Positions 1 through 8,828 of a stretch of DNA of 64,000 nt are shown piece by piece. Below the pieces are notes generated by a model that worked only from the letters and a program-made list of their open reading frames with translations, was not told the origin of the DNA and ran no database searches. The stretch is from Curtobacterium sp. TC1 (GTDB taxonomy: Bacteria > Actinomycetota > Actinomycetes > Actinomycetales > Microbacteriaceae): positions 3,782,001 to 3,846,000 of the forward strand of contig NZ_CP081964.1 in NCBI RefSeq assembly GCF_019844075.1, given 5' to 3'. Both the position numbers and the translations under genes were made by a program. Positions within the stretch are counted from its first letter, which is position 1; each line of letters opens with the position of its first letter.

Positions 1-3000
1 GTGCTCGCCCGAGCCCACCACGGCTCGGTGTCGAAGGACCAGCGCGCGATCATCGAGGACGACCTGAAGTCCGGTCGGCTGCGGTGCGTGGTCGCGACGA
101 GCTCGCTCGAGCTCGGGATCGACATGGGCGAGGTGGACCTCGTCGTCCAGGTCGAGGCACCGCCCTCGGTCGCGAGCGGCCTGCAGCGCGTCGGCCGTGC
201 CGGGCACCAGGTGGGCGAGATCTCCCGAGGGGTGCTCTTCCCGAAGCACCGCGCCGACCTCGTCAACAGTGCGGTCACGGTGGAACGGATGGTCACGGGG
301 CAGATCGAGTCGATCTCGGTGCCGGCGAACCCCCTCGACGTCCTGGCGCAGCACACGGTCGCGGCCGGGGCGATCGACACCGTCGACGTCGAGCACTGGT
401 TCGACCTGGTCCGACGCAGCGCCCCGTTCAGCGGCCTGCCCCGCTCGGCGTTCGACGCCACGCTCGACCTGGTGACCGGACGGTACCCGAGCGACGAGTT
501 CGCCGAACTCCGCCCGCGGCTGGTGTGGGACCGCGTGCACGGCACCCTGACCGGACGCCCCGGCGCCCAGCGCCTCGCGGTGACGAGCGGCGGCACGATC
601 CCGGACCGCGGCATGTTCGGCGTGTTCATGGTCGGCGAGAAGGCGTCGCGCGTCGGCGAGCTGGACGAGGAGATGGTCTACGAGTCGCGCGTCGGCGACG
701 TCTTCGCCCTCGGTGCGACGAGCTGGCGCATCGAGGAGATCACCCACGACCGGGTCATCGTGAGCCCGGCGTTCGGACAGCCCGGCCGGGTGCCGTTCTG
801 GAAGGGCGACGGCATCGGCCGCCCCGCAGAACTCGGTCGTGCGACCGGGGCGTTCGTGCGCGAGGTCGAGGGCTCCTCGGACGACGACGCCCGCGCCCGG
901 GTCGCCGCCGGTGGCCTCGACGAGCGCGCCGTCACGAACCTGCTGACCTTCCTGCGCGACCAGCGCGCGGCCACCGGCCACGTGCCGAACGACACCACGC
1001 TCGTGGTCGAGCGCTTCCGCGACGAACTCGGCGACTGGCGGCTCATCCTGCACTCGCCGTACGGCATGCAGGTGCACGCACCGTGGGCCCTGGCGGTCGC
1101 GGCGCGGCTGCGCGAACGGCACGGCATCGACGGCGACGCGATGGCCGCCGACGACGGCATCGTGGTGCGCATCCCCGAGACCGACGCCGAACCGCCGGGT
1201 GCTGACCTGTTCGTGTTCGAGCGCGACGACCTCGAAGCGCTCGTCACCGACGAGGTCGGCGGGTCAGCGCTGTTCGCCGCGCGGTTCCGCGAGTGTGCGG
1301 CGCGCGCCCTGCTGCTGCCCCGGCGGAACCCCGGGCAGCGATCGCCCCTGTGGCAGCAGCGGCAGCGGGCCTCGCAGCTGCTCGAGGTGGCCCGGAAGTA
1401 CCCGTCGTTCCCGATCGTGCTCGAGACCGTGCGCGAGGTGCTGCAGGATGTCTACGACGTGCCCGCCCTGCTCGGGATCGCCGACGAGATCGCCGGTCGT
1501 CGCATCCGCCTGGTCGAGACCGAGACCGAGACCCCGTCGCCCTTCGCCCGCTCGATCCTGTTCGGGTACGTGGCCGCGTTCATGTACGAGGGCGACTCCC
1601 CGCTCGCCGAACGCCGGGCGGCGGCACTCTCGCTCGACTCGACGCTGCTCGGCGAGCTGCTCGGTCGCGCCGAGCTGCGGGAGCTGCTCGACCCGGCGGT
1701 CATCGCCTCGGTGGAGCAGGACCTGCAGCGACTGTCACCGGACCGTCGCGCCCGCGACGCCGAGGGGCTCGTCGACGTGCTGCGGCTCGTCGGCGCGCTC
1801 GACCTCGACGAAGCCGTCGACCGGAGCTGGCTGGCGGCGTCGGACGACCGCTCCGCCGCTGCGACCGAGGTGCAGACGGTGCTCACCGCGCTCGAACGGG
1901 ACCGCCGCGTCCTGTCGTTCTCGCACGCCGGAGCCACCCGCTGGGCCGTCATCGAGGACGCCTCGCGCCTGCGCGACGCGCTCGGGGTCCCGTTGCCGAT
2001 CGGTGTACCGACCGCGTTCGTCGAACCCGTCGCCGACCCACTCGGTGACCTGGTCGGCCGGTACGCCCGGTCGCACGGGCCGTTCTCCGCACAGGAAGCC
2101 GCCGGCCGACTCGGCCTCGGGATCGCCGTGGTGCAGGACACCCTGCGCCGCCTGGTGGCCGACCGTCGTGTGGTCGAGGGCGAGTTCCGGCCGGATCGTC
2201 AGGGCGCCGAGTGGTGCGACGCCGAGGTCCTGCGGCGGATCCGCACGAAGTCCCTCGCCGCGCTCCGGCACGAGGTCGAGCCGGTGTCCCCCGACACCCT
2301 GGCGCGGTTCCTGCCGGCCTGGCAGCACGTGCAGACCCCGGGCACCCGCGGCGGCCTTCGCGGGGTCGACGGCGTCCTGCAGGTGATCGACCAGCTCGCC
2401 GGGGTCGCGCTGCCCGCGAGCGCCTGGGAGACCCTGGTGCTGCCCGCGCGGGTGACCGACTACTCCACGAACATGCTCGACGAACTCACCGCCACCGGCG
2501 AGGTCCTGTGGTCGGGTGGCGGGACCCTGCCCGGCAACGACGGGTGGGTGCGCCTGCACCTGGCCGAGACGGCGTCGACGACGCTCGCCGAGCCCTCCGG
2601 CGACGAGACCACCGAGCTGCAACGCGACGTGCTCGGTGCCCTGGCCGGCGGCGGTGCGTACTTCTTCCGCCAGCTCGGGCAGGCGGTCGGCAGCACGGAC
2701 GACCAGGCCCTGACGACGGCGCTGTGGGACCTCGTCTGGGCCGGACAGATCACGAACGACACGTTCGCGCCGCTCCGCTCGATGCTCGGTGGCAAGGCGA
2801 AGAGCAGCAGTGCCCCGCGGGCCCGTGCGTACCGCGGGCGCCGACGTCCGACGATGCCGACGCAGTCCGGTCCACCGTCCGTCGGCGGCCGCTGGTCCCT
2901 GCTCCCGCTGGCCGAGTCCGACTCGACCCTGCGGGCCGCCGCGACCGCCGAACAGCTACTCGAGCGGTACGGGGTCGTCACGCGCGGCGCCGTGCAGGTC

Positions 3001-3639
3001 GAGGGCGTCCGGGGCGGCTTCGCCGGCGTGTACCGGGTCCTGTCGCGGTTCGAGGAGTCCGGGCGTGCGCGCCGCGGGTACTTCATCGAGGGCCTCGGCG
3101 CCGCACAGTTCGCCACCGGGCCGACGATCGACCGGCTCCGCACCTACGCACGCGACCTCGACGACGACGAGCGCGTCGACCCGGACCGGAAGCGCGAGGC
3201 ACTGACCCTGGCGGCGACCGACCCCGCGAACCCGTACGGTGCGTCGCTGCCCTGGCCGTCCGAGGACCGGGCCGCCGGCGACGCGGACGACACGGCCGCC
3301 GACACGGCCGGATCGGCATCACCGGCGACCCCGACACCGGCCACCACCGGCTCCCGCGGCCACCGGCCCGGGCGCAAGGCCGGAGCGCTCGTCACCACCG
3401 TCGACGGCCGGCTCGCGGTGTACGTCGAGCGCGGCGGCAAGTCGGTACTGACCTTCACGGACGACCCCGCCGACCTCGCCGTCGCGGCCGCGTCGATCGC
3501 GGGCACCGTGCGGACGGGCCTGCGGAAGCTCGCGGTCGAACGCGTCGACGGCGAGTTCGTCCTCGGGACCCCGCTCGGCACCGCGCTGGGCGAAGCCGGC
3601 TTCACCGCCACCCCGCAGGGACTCCGGCTCCGTGCCTGA
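1..3639 (+). CDS. lhr: Lhr-family DNA helicase, 5' end missing
   Basis: C-terminal 1212 residues of a Lhr-type 3'-5' ATP-dependent superfamily 2 helicase of DNA repair. The window opens inside helicase domain 2: SSLELGIDMG lies near residue 35 and the arginine-finger motif QRVGRAGHQ near residue 62. The long C-terminal winged-helix and Lhr-core region follows. The Walker A and DExH motifs must lie upstream, so the GTG at position 1 is only an in-frame codon, not the start. Bacterial Lhr proteins are about 1500 residues, so roughly 300 are missing. The stop overlaps the start of the Nei-type glycosylase by 8 bases, which implies coupled expression of helicase and glycosylase. Family assignment is firm. 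Confidence 0.95.
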   Translation: MLARAHHGSVSKDQRAIIEDDLKSGRLRCVVATSSLELGIDMGEVDLVVQVEAPPSVASGLQRVGRAGHQVGEISRGVLFPKHRADLVNSAVTVERMVTGQIESISVPANPLDVLAQHTVAAGAIDTVDVEHWFDLVRRSAPFSGLPRSAFDATLDLVTGRYPSDEFAELRPRLVWDRVHGTLTGRPGAQRLAVTSGGTIPDRGMFGVFMVGEKASRVGELDEEMVYESRVGDVFALGATSWRIEEITHDRVIVSPAFGQPGRVPFWKGDGIGRPAELGRATGAFVREVEGSSDDDARARVAAGGLDERAVTNLLTFLRDQRAATGHVPNDTTLVVERFRDELGDWRLILHSPYGMQVHAPWALAVAARLRERHGIDGDAMAADDGIVVRIPETDAEPPGADLFVFERDDLEALVTDEVGGSALFAARFRECAARALLLPRRNPGQRSPLWQQRQRASQLLEVARKYPSFPIVLETVREVLQDVYDVPALLGIADEIAGRRIRLVETETETPSPFARSILFGYVAAFMYEGDSPLAERRAAALSLDSTLLGELLGRAELRELLDPAVIASVEQDLQRLSPDRRARDAEGLVDVLRLVGALDLDEAVDRSWLAASDDRSAAATEVQTVLTALERDRRVLSFSHAGATRWAVIEDASRLRDALGVPLPIGVPTAFVEPVADPLGDLVGRYARSHGPFSAQEAAGRLGLGIAVVQDTLRRLVADRRVVEGEFRPDRQGAEWCDAEVLRRIRTKSLAALRHEVEPVSPDTLARFLPAWQHVQTPGTRGGLRGVDGVLQVIDQLAGVALPASAWETLVLPARVTDYSTNMLDELTATGEVLWSGGGTLPGNDGWVRLHLAETASTTLAEPSGDETTELQRDVLGALAGGGAYFFRQLGQAVGSTDDQALTTALWDLVWAGQITNDTFAPLRSMLGGKAKSSSAPRARAYRGRRRPTMPTQSGPPSVGGRWSLLPLAESDSTLRAAATAEQLLERYGVVTRGAVQVEGVRGGFAGVYRVLSRFEESGRARRGYFIEGLGAAQFATGPTIDRLRTYARDLDDDERVDPDRKREALTLAATDPANPYGASLPWPSEDRAAGDADDTAADTAGSASPATPTPATTGSRGHRPGRKAGALVTTVDGRLAVYVERGGKSVLTFTDDPADLAVAAASIAGTVRTGLRKLAVERVDGEFVLGTPLGTALGEAGFTATPQGLRLRA

Positions 3640-4411
3640 GGGCGACACCGTCTACCGGGCGGCGCACCGGCTGCACACGGCGCTCGCAGGCAAGGTCCTG
3701 ACCCGCAGCGACTTCCGGGTGCCCGCGTTCGCGACCGTCGACCTGGTCGGTCGCACCGTCGACGAGGTCGTGCCCCGCGGCAAGCACCTGCTGCACCGGA
3801 TCGGGGACCTGACCGTGCACTCACACTTGAAGATGGAGGGGCGGTGGGACGTCTACGCCCCCGGTGAGCGCTGGCGACGTCCGGCGCACCAGGCACGCGC
3901 GATCCTCGACGCCGAGGACGTCTCGACCGTCGGGTTCACGCTCGGGGTGCTCGAGGTGGTCCCCCGCGACCAGGAGTCCGAGGTCGTCGGACACCTCGGT
4001 CCGGACCTGCTCGGCCCCGACTGGGACGCCGACCTGGCGCTCGAGAACCTGACGCGGGACCCTGCGCGTCCGGTGGGCCTGGCACTGCTCGACCAGCGGG
4101 TGCTCGCCGGCCTCGGCAACGTCTACCGCAACGAGCTCTGCTTCCTGCGCGGGGTGCTGCCGACGAGGCCCGTGGCCGAGGTGCACGAACCCGCGCGGAC
4201 GATCGCCCTGGCCAGCCGGCTCATCCTGGCGAACCGGGACCGCAGCCACCGGGTGACGACGGGGATCGACCGCCCGGGGCGTCGGTTCTGGGTCTACGGA
4301 CGCGCGGCCAAGCCGTGCCTGCGGTGCGGCACCCGGATCCGGCGCGGGGACCTCGGCGACTCGGAACTCACCCTGCGGGACACCTACTGGTGTCCGCGCT
4401 GCCAGACCTGA
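3632..4411 (+). CDS. nei: Fpg/Nei-family DNA glycosylase (endonuclease VIII, Nei2 type)
   Basis: Base-excision repair glycosylase/AP lyase for oxidised pyrimidines, 259 aa. After the initiator is removed the chain begins PEGDT, giving the catalytic N-terminal proline and the adjacent glutamate of the Fpg/Nei family; the conserved lysine is K51 in RGKHLL. A helix-two-turn-helix with LAGLGNVYRNE follows, and the C-terminus is a zinc finger with CLRC and CPRC pairs. The GTG start at 3632 is fixed by the PEGDT N-terminus and overlaps the lhr stop by 8 bases. The pairing with lhr suggests joint work on DNA damage. Nei rather than Fpg is inferred from PEGDT. Confidence 0.93.
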   Translation: MPEGDTVYRAAHRLHTALAGKVLTRSDFRVPAFATVDLVGRTVDEVVPRGKHLLHRIGDLTVHSHLKMEGRWDVYAPGERWRRPAHQARAILDAEDVSTVGFTLGVLEVVPRDQESEVVGHLGPDLLGPDWDADLALENLTRDPARPVGLALLDQRVLAGLGNVYRNELCFLRGVLPTRPVAEVHEPARTIALASRLILANRDRSHRVTTGIDRPGRRFWVYGRAAKPCLRCGTRIRRGDLGDSELTLRDTYWCPRCQT

Positions 4412-4428
4412 GCCGCAGGCGCGGTCTC

Positions 4429-4452
4429 GGGCACGGGCACGGGCACAGGCAC
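4429..4452. repeat. hexanucleotide tandem repeat (GGGCAC)3 plus AGGCAC
   Basis: Three perfect GGGCAC units and one variant AGGCAC in the 49-bp gap between the convergent ends of nei and the lysG-type gene. It may vary in copy number by slippage; no function is visible. Confidence 0.7.
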
Positions 4453-4460
4453 GGCTCGCA

Positions 4461-5387
4461 TCACCGGGAGACGGGATGCAGCCACTCGGCCGCGGTCGAC
4501 CGCACGGCGTCGCTCACCCGCTCGAGCAACGGCGACGCCAGGTTCCACCGCTGCCACCACAGTGCGACGTCCGCCCGGCGCGTCGGGGCGAGCTCGAGCA
4601 GCTCGCCCCGTGCCAGGGCACCGAGGCACTGCGCCTCGGGCAGCATCCCCCACCCGAAGCCGAGCGAGACCGCCCGCGCGAAGTCGGCCGAGGTCGGGAC
4701 GAAGTGGCGTGGACCGGCGGGCGCGTGGCCGAGCACCCGGCGGAGGTAGCCCTGCTGCAGGTCGTCGTCGCGGTCGTAGTCGACGAGCGGCACCCGGTCG
4801 AGGCGACTCAGCATGCGTCGTTCGGTGTCGGCGTCGGCCAGGTAGCGGCCGACGAACGCCGGCGATGCCACGGCCCGGTACCGGTCGATGCCGAGCGGCA
4901 CCGACGAGCAGCCCTGCACGGGATCCGCCTCGGCGGTCACGGCGCCCATCACCGTGCCGGCGCGCAGCAGTTCGGCGGTGCGGTCCTGGTCCTCGCGGTG
5001 CAGGTCGAAGACCACCTCGGTGTCGGCGCGGACGCGTGCGAGGGCGTCGAGGAACCACGTGCTGAGCGAGTCGGCGTTGACGGCGAGCGGGATCGACGGC
5101 ATGGCAGCCCCCGTTCCGTGGGCGTCGGTCTCACCGAGTGCCCGAGCGGTCTCGTCGTCGAGCAACCGCACCTGGCGTGCGTGTCGGAGCACGACCGCAC
5201 CGTCGGCGGTCGGTGCCACCGGCGTCGTCCGCTGCAGCAGGACCCGGCCGACCTGCTGTTCCATCGACTTGATCCGCTGGGAGACCGCCGACGGGGTGAT
5301 CGCCAGCGCTCGGGCAGCCGCGTCGAGTGTGCCGTGGTCGACCGCTGCCAACAGGGTCTCGAGGTGCTCACGCTGGAACCGGACCAT
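4461..5387 (-). CDS. lysG: LysR-type regulator of lysine/arginine export (LysG/ArgP)
   Basis: 308-aa LysR-family regulator. An N-terminal winged helix-turn-helix at about residues 20-40 contains AARALAITPSAVSQRIK. The effector domain begins LAVNADSLSTWFL, nearly identical in pattern to ArgP/LysG, which bind lysine or arginine. It is divergent from lysE, the classic lysG-lysE arrangement of Corynebacterium, so it should activate lysE when basic amino acids accumulate. The ATG at 5387 is chosen because a TAAGCT -10 hexamer ends 7 nt upstream, which fits a leaderless transcript; the longer in-frame extension upstream would run through the intergenic promoter. Function is firm from family plus context. 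Confidence 0.9.
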   Translation of the reverse strand: MVRFQREHLETLLAAVDHGTLDAAARALAITPSAVSQRIKSMEQQVGRVLLQRTTPVAPTADGAVVLRHARQVRLLDDETARALGETDAHGTGAAMPSIPLAVNADSLSTWFLDALARVRADTEVVFDLHREDQDRTAELLRAGTVMGAVTAEADPVQGCSSVPLGIDRYRAVASPAFVGRYLADADTERRMLSRLDRVPLVDYDRDDDLQQGYLRRVLGHAPAGPRHFVPTSADFARAVSLGFGWGMLPEAQCLGALARGELLELAPTRRADVALWWQRWNLASPLLERVSDAVRSTAAEWLHPVSR

Positions 5388-5457
5388 GTAGTGCAGCTTA
5401 CGGTGCTGAAGGAACGTGAGCTGGTCTACAGGCGTGGCCGGGCCTAGCGTCGTCGAC
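5388..5457. promoter_or_regulatory. divergent leaderless promoters of lysG and lysE
   Basis: The 70-bp gap holds TAAGCT (minus strand, 5395-5400), 7 nt before the lysG ATG, and TAGCGT (plus strand, 5445-5450), 7 nt before the lysE GTG. Both spacings place the transcription start at the start codon. The LysG binding site should lie between them. Confidence 0.6.
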
Positions 5458-6219
5458 GTGACCGCACTCCTCCCCCTGCTCGCCGGCCTCGGCACCGGAC
5501 TCGCCCTGATCGTCGCGATCGGCGTGCAGAACACCTACCTGCTCCGGTTGGCGGTCAGCTCGGGCCTGCGCGTGGTCGCGGCGGCGGTCGTCGTGTGCGC
5601 GGTGTCGGACGCCGTGCTCATCGTCGCGGGGGTGCTCGGCGTCGGGGCCGTCGTCGACCGGTTCCCCGTGGCGCTCCTGGTGGTCCGGTTCGTCGGGGCC
5701 GCGTTCCTGGTGACCTACGGCGTGCTCGCCGCGCGACGGGCACTGCGGCCGTCGAGCGACGCCATGCGCGTGGCCGACGAGGCGGCGGACGACGTGACCA
5801 TCGCGACTCGCGTCGCCGACCAGGCGTCGGACGACGGCGTACCGGAGCCGGCCGCGGGCAGTGGACCCGCCCGGCCCGGGACGGTGGCGGCGGGGCGGAC
5901 ACGCACCGCGCCTCCCGGCCAGGCGGTGACCATGCGCACGGCGGTGGCGACCACGCTCGTCTTCACGTGGGCGAACCCGCACGTGTACCTGGACACGCTG
6001 GTGTTCCTCGGGTCCGTCGCGAACCAGCAGGGCCCGGACGACCGCTGGCTCTGGACCGTCGGAGCCGTCGCGGCGAGCTGCCTGTGGTTCGGTGCGCTCG
6101 GGTTCGGCGGGCGACTGCTCCGGCCGCTGTTCGCGAAGCCGCTGACGTGGCGGGTGTTCGACGGCCTGGTCGCCGTCGTGATGCTGACGTTCGGCGTCCT
6201 GCTGGTCGTCGGCGCGTAG
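5458..6219 (+). CDS. lysE: LysE-family amino acid exporter
   Basis: 253-aa inner-membrane exporter of L-lysine and related basic amino acids. It has the LysE pattern: a hydrophobic N-terminus with GLGTGLALIVAIGVQNTYLLR, about six membrane segments, and the second conserved block FTWANPHVYLDTLVFLG. A long, acidic, Ala/Pro-rich cytoplasmic loop (about residues 97-155) separates the two halves. GTG at 5458 is preferred over the GTG 14 codons upstream, because TAGCGT sits 7 nt before it and the earlier start would overlap the promoter. It is divergent from its presumed regulator lysG. Confidence 0.9.
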   Translation: MTALLPLLAGLGTGLALIVAIGVQNTYLLRLAVSSGLRVVAAAVVVCAVSDAVLIVAGVLGVGAVVDRFPVALLVVRFVGAAFLVTYGVLAARRALRPSSDAMRVADEAADDVTIATRVADQASDDGVPEPAAGSGPARPGTVAAGRTRTAPPGQAVTMRTAVATTLVFTWANPHVYLDTLVFLGSVANQQGPDDRWLWTVGAVAASCLWFGALGFGGRLLRPLFAKPLTWRVFDGLVAVVMLTFGVLLVVGA

Positions 6220-6234
6220 GAGGCGCAGGACCCC

Positions 6235-7710
6235 CTACTGCATGCCCTTGCCGACGCGGCTGTTGCGGCGGCTGTAGCCGAAGTAGATCGCGAAGCCGAT
6301 GACGAGCCAGACGACGAAGCGCAGCCAGGTCTCGACCTCGAGGTTCAGCATCAGCCAGAAGCACAGCACGGCCGACAGGATCGGGATCACCGGGGACCAC
6401 GGCACCCGGAAGGCACGGGGGGCGTCCGGGCGCGACTTGCGGAGCACGATGATGCCGATCGACACCAGCACGAAGGCCGACAGGGTGCCGATGTTGATCA
6501 TGCCCTCGAGCTTGTCGACCGCGGTGAAACCGGCGAGCAGCGCGACGACGATCCCCGCGACGACCTGCACGCGGACCGGCGTCTGCGTCTTCGGGTTCGT
6601 CTTCGAGAACCAGCGCGGCAGCAGACCGTCGCGGCTCATCGCGAAGACGATGCGGGACAGGCCGAGCAGCAGCACCATGACGACGGTCGTCAGGCCGATC
6701 AGGGAGCCGATGGCGATGATGCCGGCGGCCCACGGCAGTCCGACGATGTCGAACGCCGACGCCAGGGAGGGCGCGTCCTCCTGGGCCAGACGCTGGTACG
6801 AGACCATGCCGGTGATGACGATGCTGACGCCGACGTACAGCAGCGTCACGATGCCCAGGCCGATGAAGATGCCGCGCGGCAGCGTCTTCTGCGGGTTCTC
6901 GGTCTCCTCCGCGCTGGTCGCGACGACGTCGAAGCCGATGAACGCGAAGAACACGAGCGACGCCGCGGCGAGCAGCCCGAAGACGCCGTACTGGGCAGGC
7001 TCGGCACCGGTGAACCAGGACACGAGCGACTGGGTCCAGACGCTGCCCTCGGCGCCCTTGGCCGGCTCGGCCGGCGGGATGAAGGGGGTGAAGTTCGCAG
7101 CCTTGACGAAGAACGCACCGGCGACGATGACGAACACGACGATGGCGACCTTGATGATCGTGATGACCGCCGAGACCCGGGACGACAAGCGGGTGCCGAA
7201 GGCGAGCAGCACGGTGAAGATGCCGACGATCAGGACGGGACCCCAGGTGAACGGGATCGAGCCGAGCTGGATCGTGTCGGGCAGGTCCACGCCGAACACC
7301 CCGAACGCGGTGCTGAGGTAGATGCCCCAGTACTTCGCGATGACGGCGCTGGCGGTGAGGGTCTCGAGGATGAGGTCCCAGCCGACGATCCAGGCGAGCA
7401 GCTCGCCCATCGTGGCGTAGGTGAACGTGTACGCGGAGCCGGCGACGGGGATCGTCGAGGCGAACTCGGCGTAGCACATGATCGCCAGGCCGCAGGTGAC
7501 GGCGGCGAGCAGGAACGAGATGATGACGCCCGGTCCGGCGAAGTTCGCGGCGGCGTTCGCTCCGACCGAGAAGATGCCGGCACCGACCGCGACGGCGATG
7601 CCCATCGCGGCGATGTCGAACGTCTTCAGGGAGCGTTTCAGGGACCGGCCCTGCTCCTCGGAGTCGGCCAGTGAGGCCTCGATCGACTTGATGCGGAGCT
7701 TCGTTGCCAT
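6235..7710 (-). CDS. APC-family amino acid permease (cationic amino acid transporter type)
   Basis: 491-aa permease with about 12 membrane segments. The N-terminal helix 1 region IAAMGIAVAVGAGIFSVG matches the APC substrate-binding loop, and YAEFASTIPVAGSAYTF is the second hallmark. FAFIGFDVVATSAEETENPQ in the middle is typical of the CAT/YfnA group. It is convergent with lysE (15 bp between stops). Import of an amino acid is expected; the substrate cannot be read. A TAATCT -10 (minus strand, 7750-7755) lies about 40 nt upstream of the ATG, so this gene has a conventional leader. Confidence 0.9.
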   Translation of the reverse strand: MATKLRIKSIEASLADSEEQGRSLKRSLKTFDIAAMGIAVAVGAGIFSVGANAAANFAGPGVIISFLLAAVTCGLAIMCYAEFASTIPVAGSAYTFTYATMGELLAWIVGWDLILETLTASAVIAKYWGIYLSTAFGVFGVDLPDTIQLGSIPFTWGPVLIVGIFTVLLAFGTRLSSRVSAVITIIKVAIVVFVIVAGAFFVKAANFTPFIPPAEPAKGAEGSVWTQSLVSWFTGAEPAQYGVFGLLAAASLVFFAFIGFDVVATSAEETENPQKTLPRGIFIGLGIVTLLYVGVSIVITGMVSYQRLAQEDAPSLASAFDIVGLPWAAGIIAIGSLIGLTTVVMVLLLGLSRIVFAMSRDGLLPRWFSKTNPKTQTPVRVQVVAGIVVALLAGFTAVDKLEGMINIGTLSAFVLVSIGIIVLRKSRPDAPRAFRVPWSPVIPILSAVLCFWLMLNLEVETWLRFVVWLVIGFAIYFGYSRRNSRVGKGMQ

Positions 7711-7824
7711 GGGGTGGATCCCGTCATCGGCTGGGCGGCGGACCCCGCGAGATTACTGGTGTACCACCCCGGCACGCAAACAGCGGGGACGCGTGGCGTC
7801 CGTCCGGCGCATGGTGGCCACCGA

Positions 7825-7837
7825 CCGGGAGGCCCGG
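7825..7837. repeat. copy of the dispersed CCGGGAGGCCCGG element
   Basis: Perfect 13-mer (5-bp arms around AGG) in the gap between the permease and the HAD gene, just past the HAD stop codon. See the repeat-family finding for the other copies. Confidence 0.7.
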
Positions 7838-7843
7838 CTCGGC

Positions 7844-8716
7844 TCAGGCGGATCGGCGCCAGTCGCGCAGGAACCGCGCTCCGGCCTCGTCGTGGATCAC
7901 CCCGTCGGGTGCGGTGAGCACCGGGTACGGCGTCGTCGGCACGCCGTCCGAGGGACGGACGTCGACGTGGGCGACGTCGTGGCCGTTCGCGTGCAACCAA
8001 TCGGCCATCGAGTAGTCGCTGCGCGAGTCGCCCATCGTGCGCCAGGCCGTCGGCAGGTCGCCGTCCTGCGCGAGGAGCTCGAGCGACCGCGCGGCCCCCA
8101 TGTCCTTGCCGCTCCGGTCGGACTCGACGTCGGTCGAGATGATCGTCGGGTCGATCCGCCACTGCACGGCTCCGTCGGCGTCCGGCCGGACGTCGTCGAG
8201 ACGCCGCACTCCGAGGCCGCGACGTTCGAGGGCCGCCATCGCCTTCGCGTCGAACTCCGGCTGACGGGCCAGGTACGTGGCGTTCGGCACCTCCACCCGC
8301 TGCTCGATCGACACCATGGCGCGCTTCGTCTCGTCGAAGAACACCAGGTCGGCGTAGTCGGTGCGGACGAGCTCGCGCATCTCGTCGGCGTAGTCGCGCG
8401 GGAGTGCCAGGTCCTCGGCGACGGTGAGCTCGCCCATGCCGCCCTCGTACTGCGGGCCGATCGAGCACCAGACGGCGCCCTTCTCGCAGACGGCGTGCAC
8501 GCGACCGCCCTCGGCGAGACCACCGGCCAGCAGGGGTCCGACCACCTCGCTCCGGATGAAGGCGTCGCTCCGGCCGGTGTTGAAGACGACGGGGATGCCC
8601 TCGGCGGCGAGGGCGACGAGGTCCTCGATGATGCTCGGGATCGCGATGGTGCGGGAGACGGGGCTGGCGATGGGCCCGTCGACGTCGAGCAGGAGACCGA
8701 GACGAGGTGCGTTCAC
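7844..8716 (-). CDS. HAD-superfamily hydrolase (sugar-phosphatase-like)
   Basis: 290-aa phosphatase-fold protein. The HAD motif I is LLLDVDGP near residues 8-15, and the metal-binding motif IV is TMGDSRSDYSMADW near the C-terminus, preceded by the conserved lysine in DRSGKDMG. This layout resembles Cof/sucrose-phosphate-phosphatase-type HADs. The substrate is unknown. The GTG at 8716 is chosen because it overlaps the TGA of a 17-codon frame encoded by the tandem repeat upstream (GTGA) and lies 6 nt from a GAAGAT hexamer. Upstream in the same orientation is an alpha/beta hydrolase. Confidence 0.75.
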   Translation of the reverse strand: MNAPRLGLLLDVDGPIASPVSRTIAIPSIIEDLVALAAEGIPVVFNTGRSDAFIRSEVVGPLLAGGLAEGGRVHAVCEKGAVWCSIGPQYEGGMGELTVAEDLALPRDYADEMRELVRTDYADLVFFDETKRAMVSIEQRVEVPNATYLARQPEFDAKAMAALERRGLGVRRLDDVRPDADGAVQWRIDPTIISTDVESDRSGKDMGAARSLELLAQDGDLPTAWRTMGDSRSDYSMADWLHANGHDVAHVDVRPSDGVPTTPYPVLTAPDGVIHDEAGARFLRDWRRSA

Positions 8717-8766
8717 GGCACCATCTTCGCAGGAGAGCTGAACTCCCCAGCACGAGCTGGGTTCAC
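8713..8766 (-). CDS. possible 17-aa minicistron, repeat unit 2
   Basis: Second identical copy of the 17-codon frame. Its TGA overlaps the GTG of the HAD hydrolase gene (GTGA), the same junction type used inside real operons elsewhere in this window. That junction is the main reason to take the frame seriously. Confidence 0.3.
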   Translation of the reverse strand: MNPARAGEFSSPAKMVP

Positions 8767-8816
8767 GGCACCATCTTCGCAGGAGAGCTGAACTCCCCAG
8801 CACGAGCTGGGTTCAC
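8763..8816 (-). CDS. possible 17-aa minicistron, repeat unit 1
   Basis: GTG frame encoding MNPARAGEFSSPAKMVP, ending in a TGA that overlaps the GTG of the next, identical minicistron. It starts 12 bp after the alpha/beta hydrolase stop. It could be a leader peptide, a coupling device, or an accident of the repeat. No ribosome-binding site is evident, so translation is only inferred from the overlap geometry. Confidence 0.3.
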   Translation of the reverse strand: MNPARAGEFSSPAKMVP

Positions 8817-8828
8817 CACGCCATCCTC

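Larger units (their letters stand above)
8711..8816. repeat. two-copy 50-bp tandem repeat with partial third copy
   Basis: Two identical 50-bp units (8711-8760, 8761-8810) and the first 6 bases of a third. On the minus strand each unit begins at a GTG and contains a GAAGAT hexamer 6 nt before the next unit's GTG. Read from GTG, a unit is an 18-codon frame whose TGA overlaps the next GTG by 4 bases, so frame length (54) minus overlap (4) equals the repeat period exactly. The last unit runs into the HAD gene start. Confidence 0.95.

Noticed and set aside
1..3. GTG at position 1 as a gene start
   Set aside because: It is an internal codon of the helicase gene; helicase domain 2 begins right there and domain 1 must lie upstream of the window.
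4429..4452. Hexamer repeat as a CRISPR or regulatory array
   Set aside because: Only four short units without spacers; no cas genes anywhere in the window.
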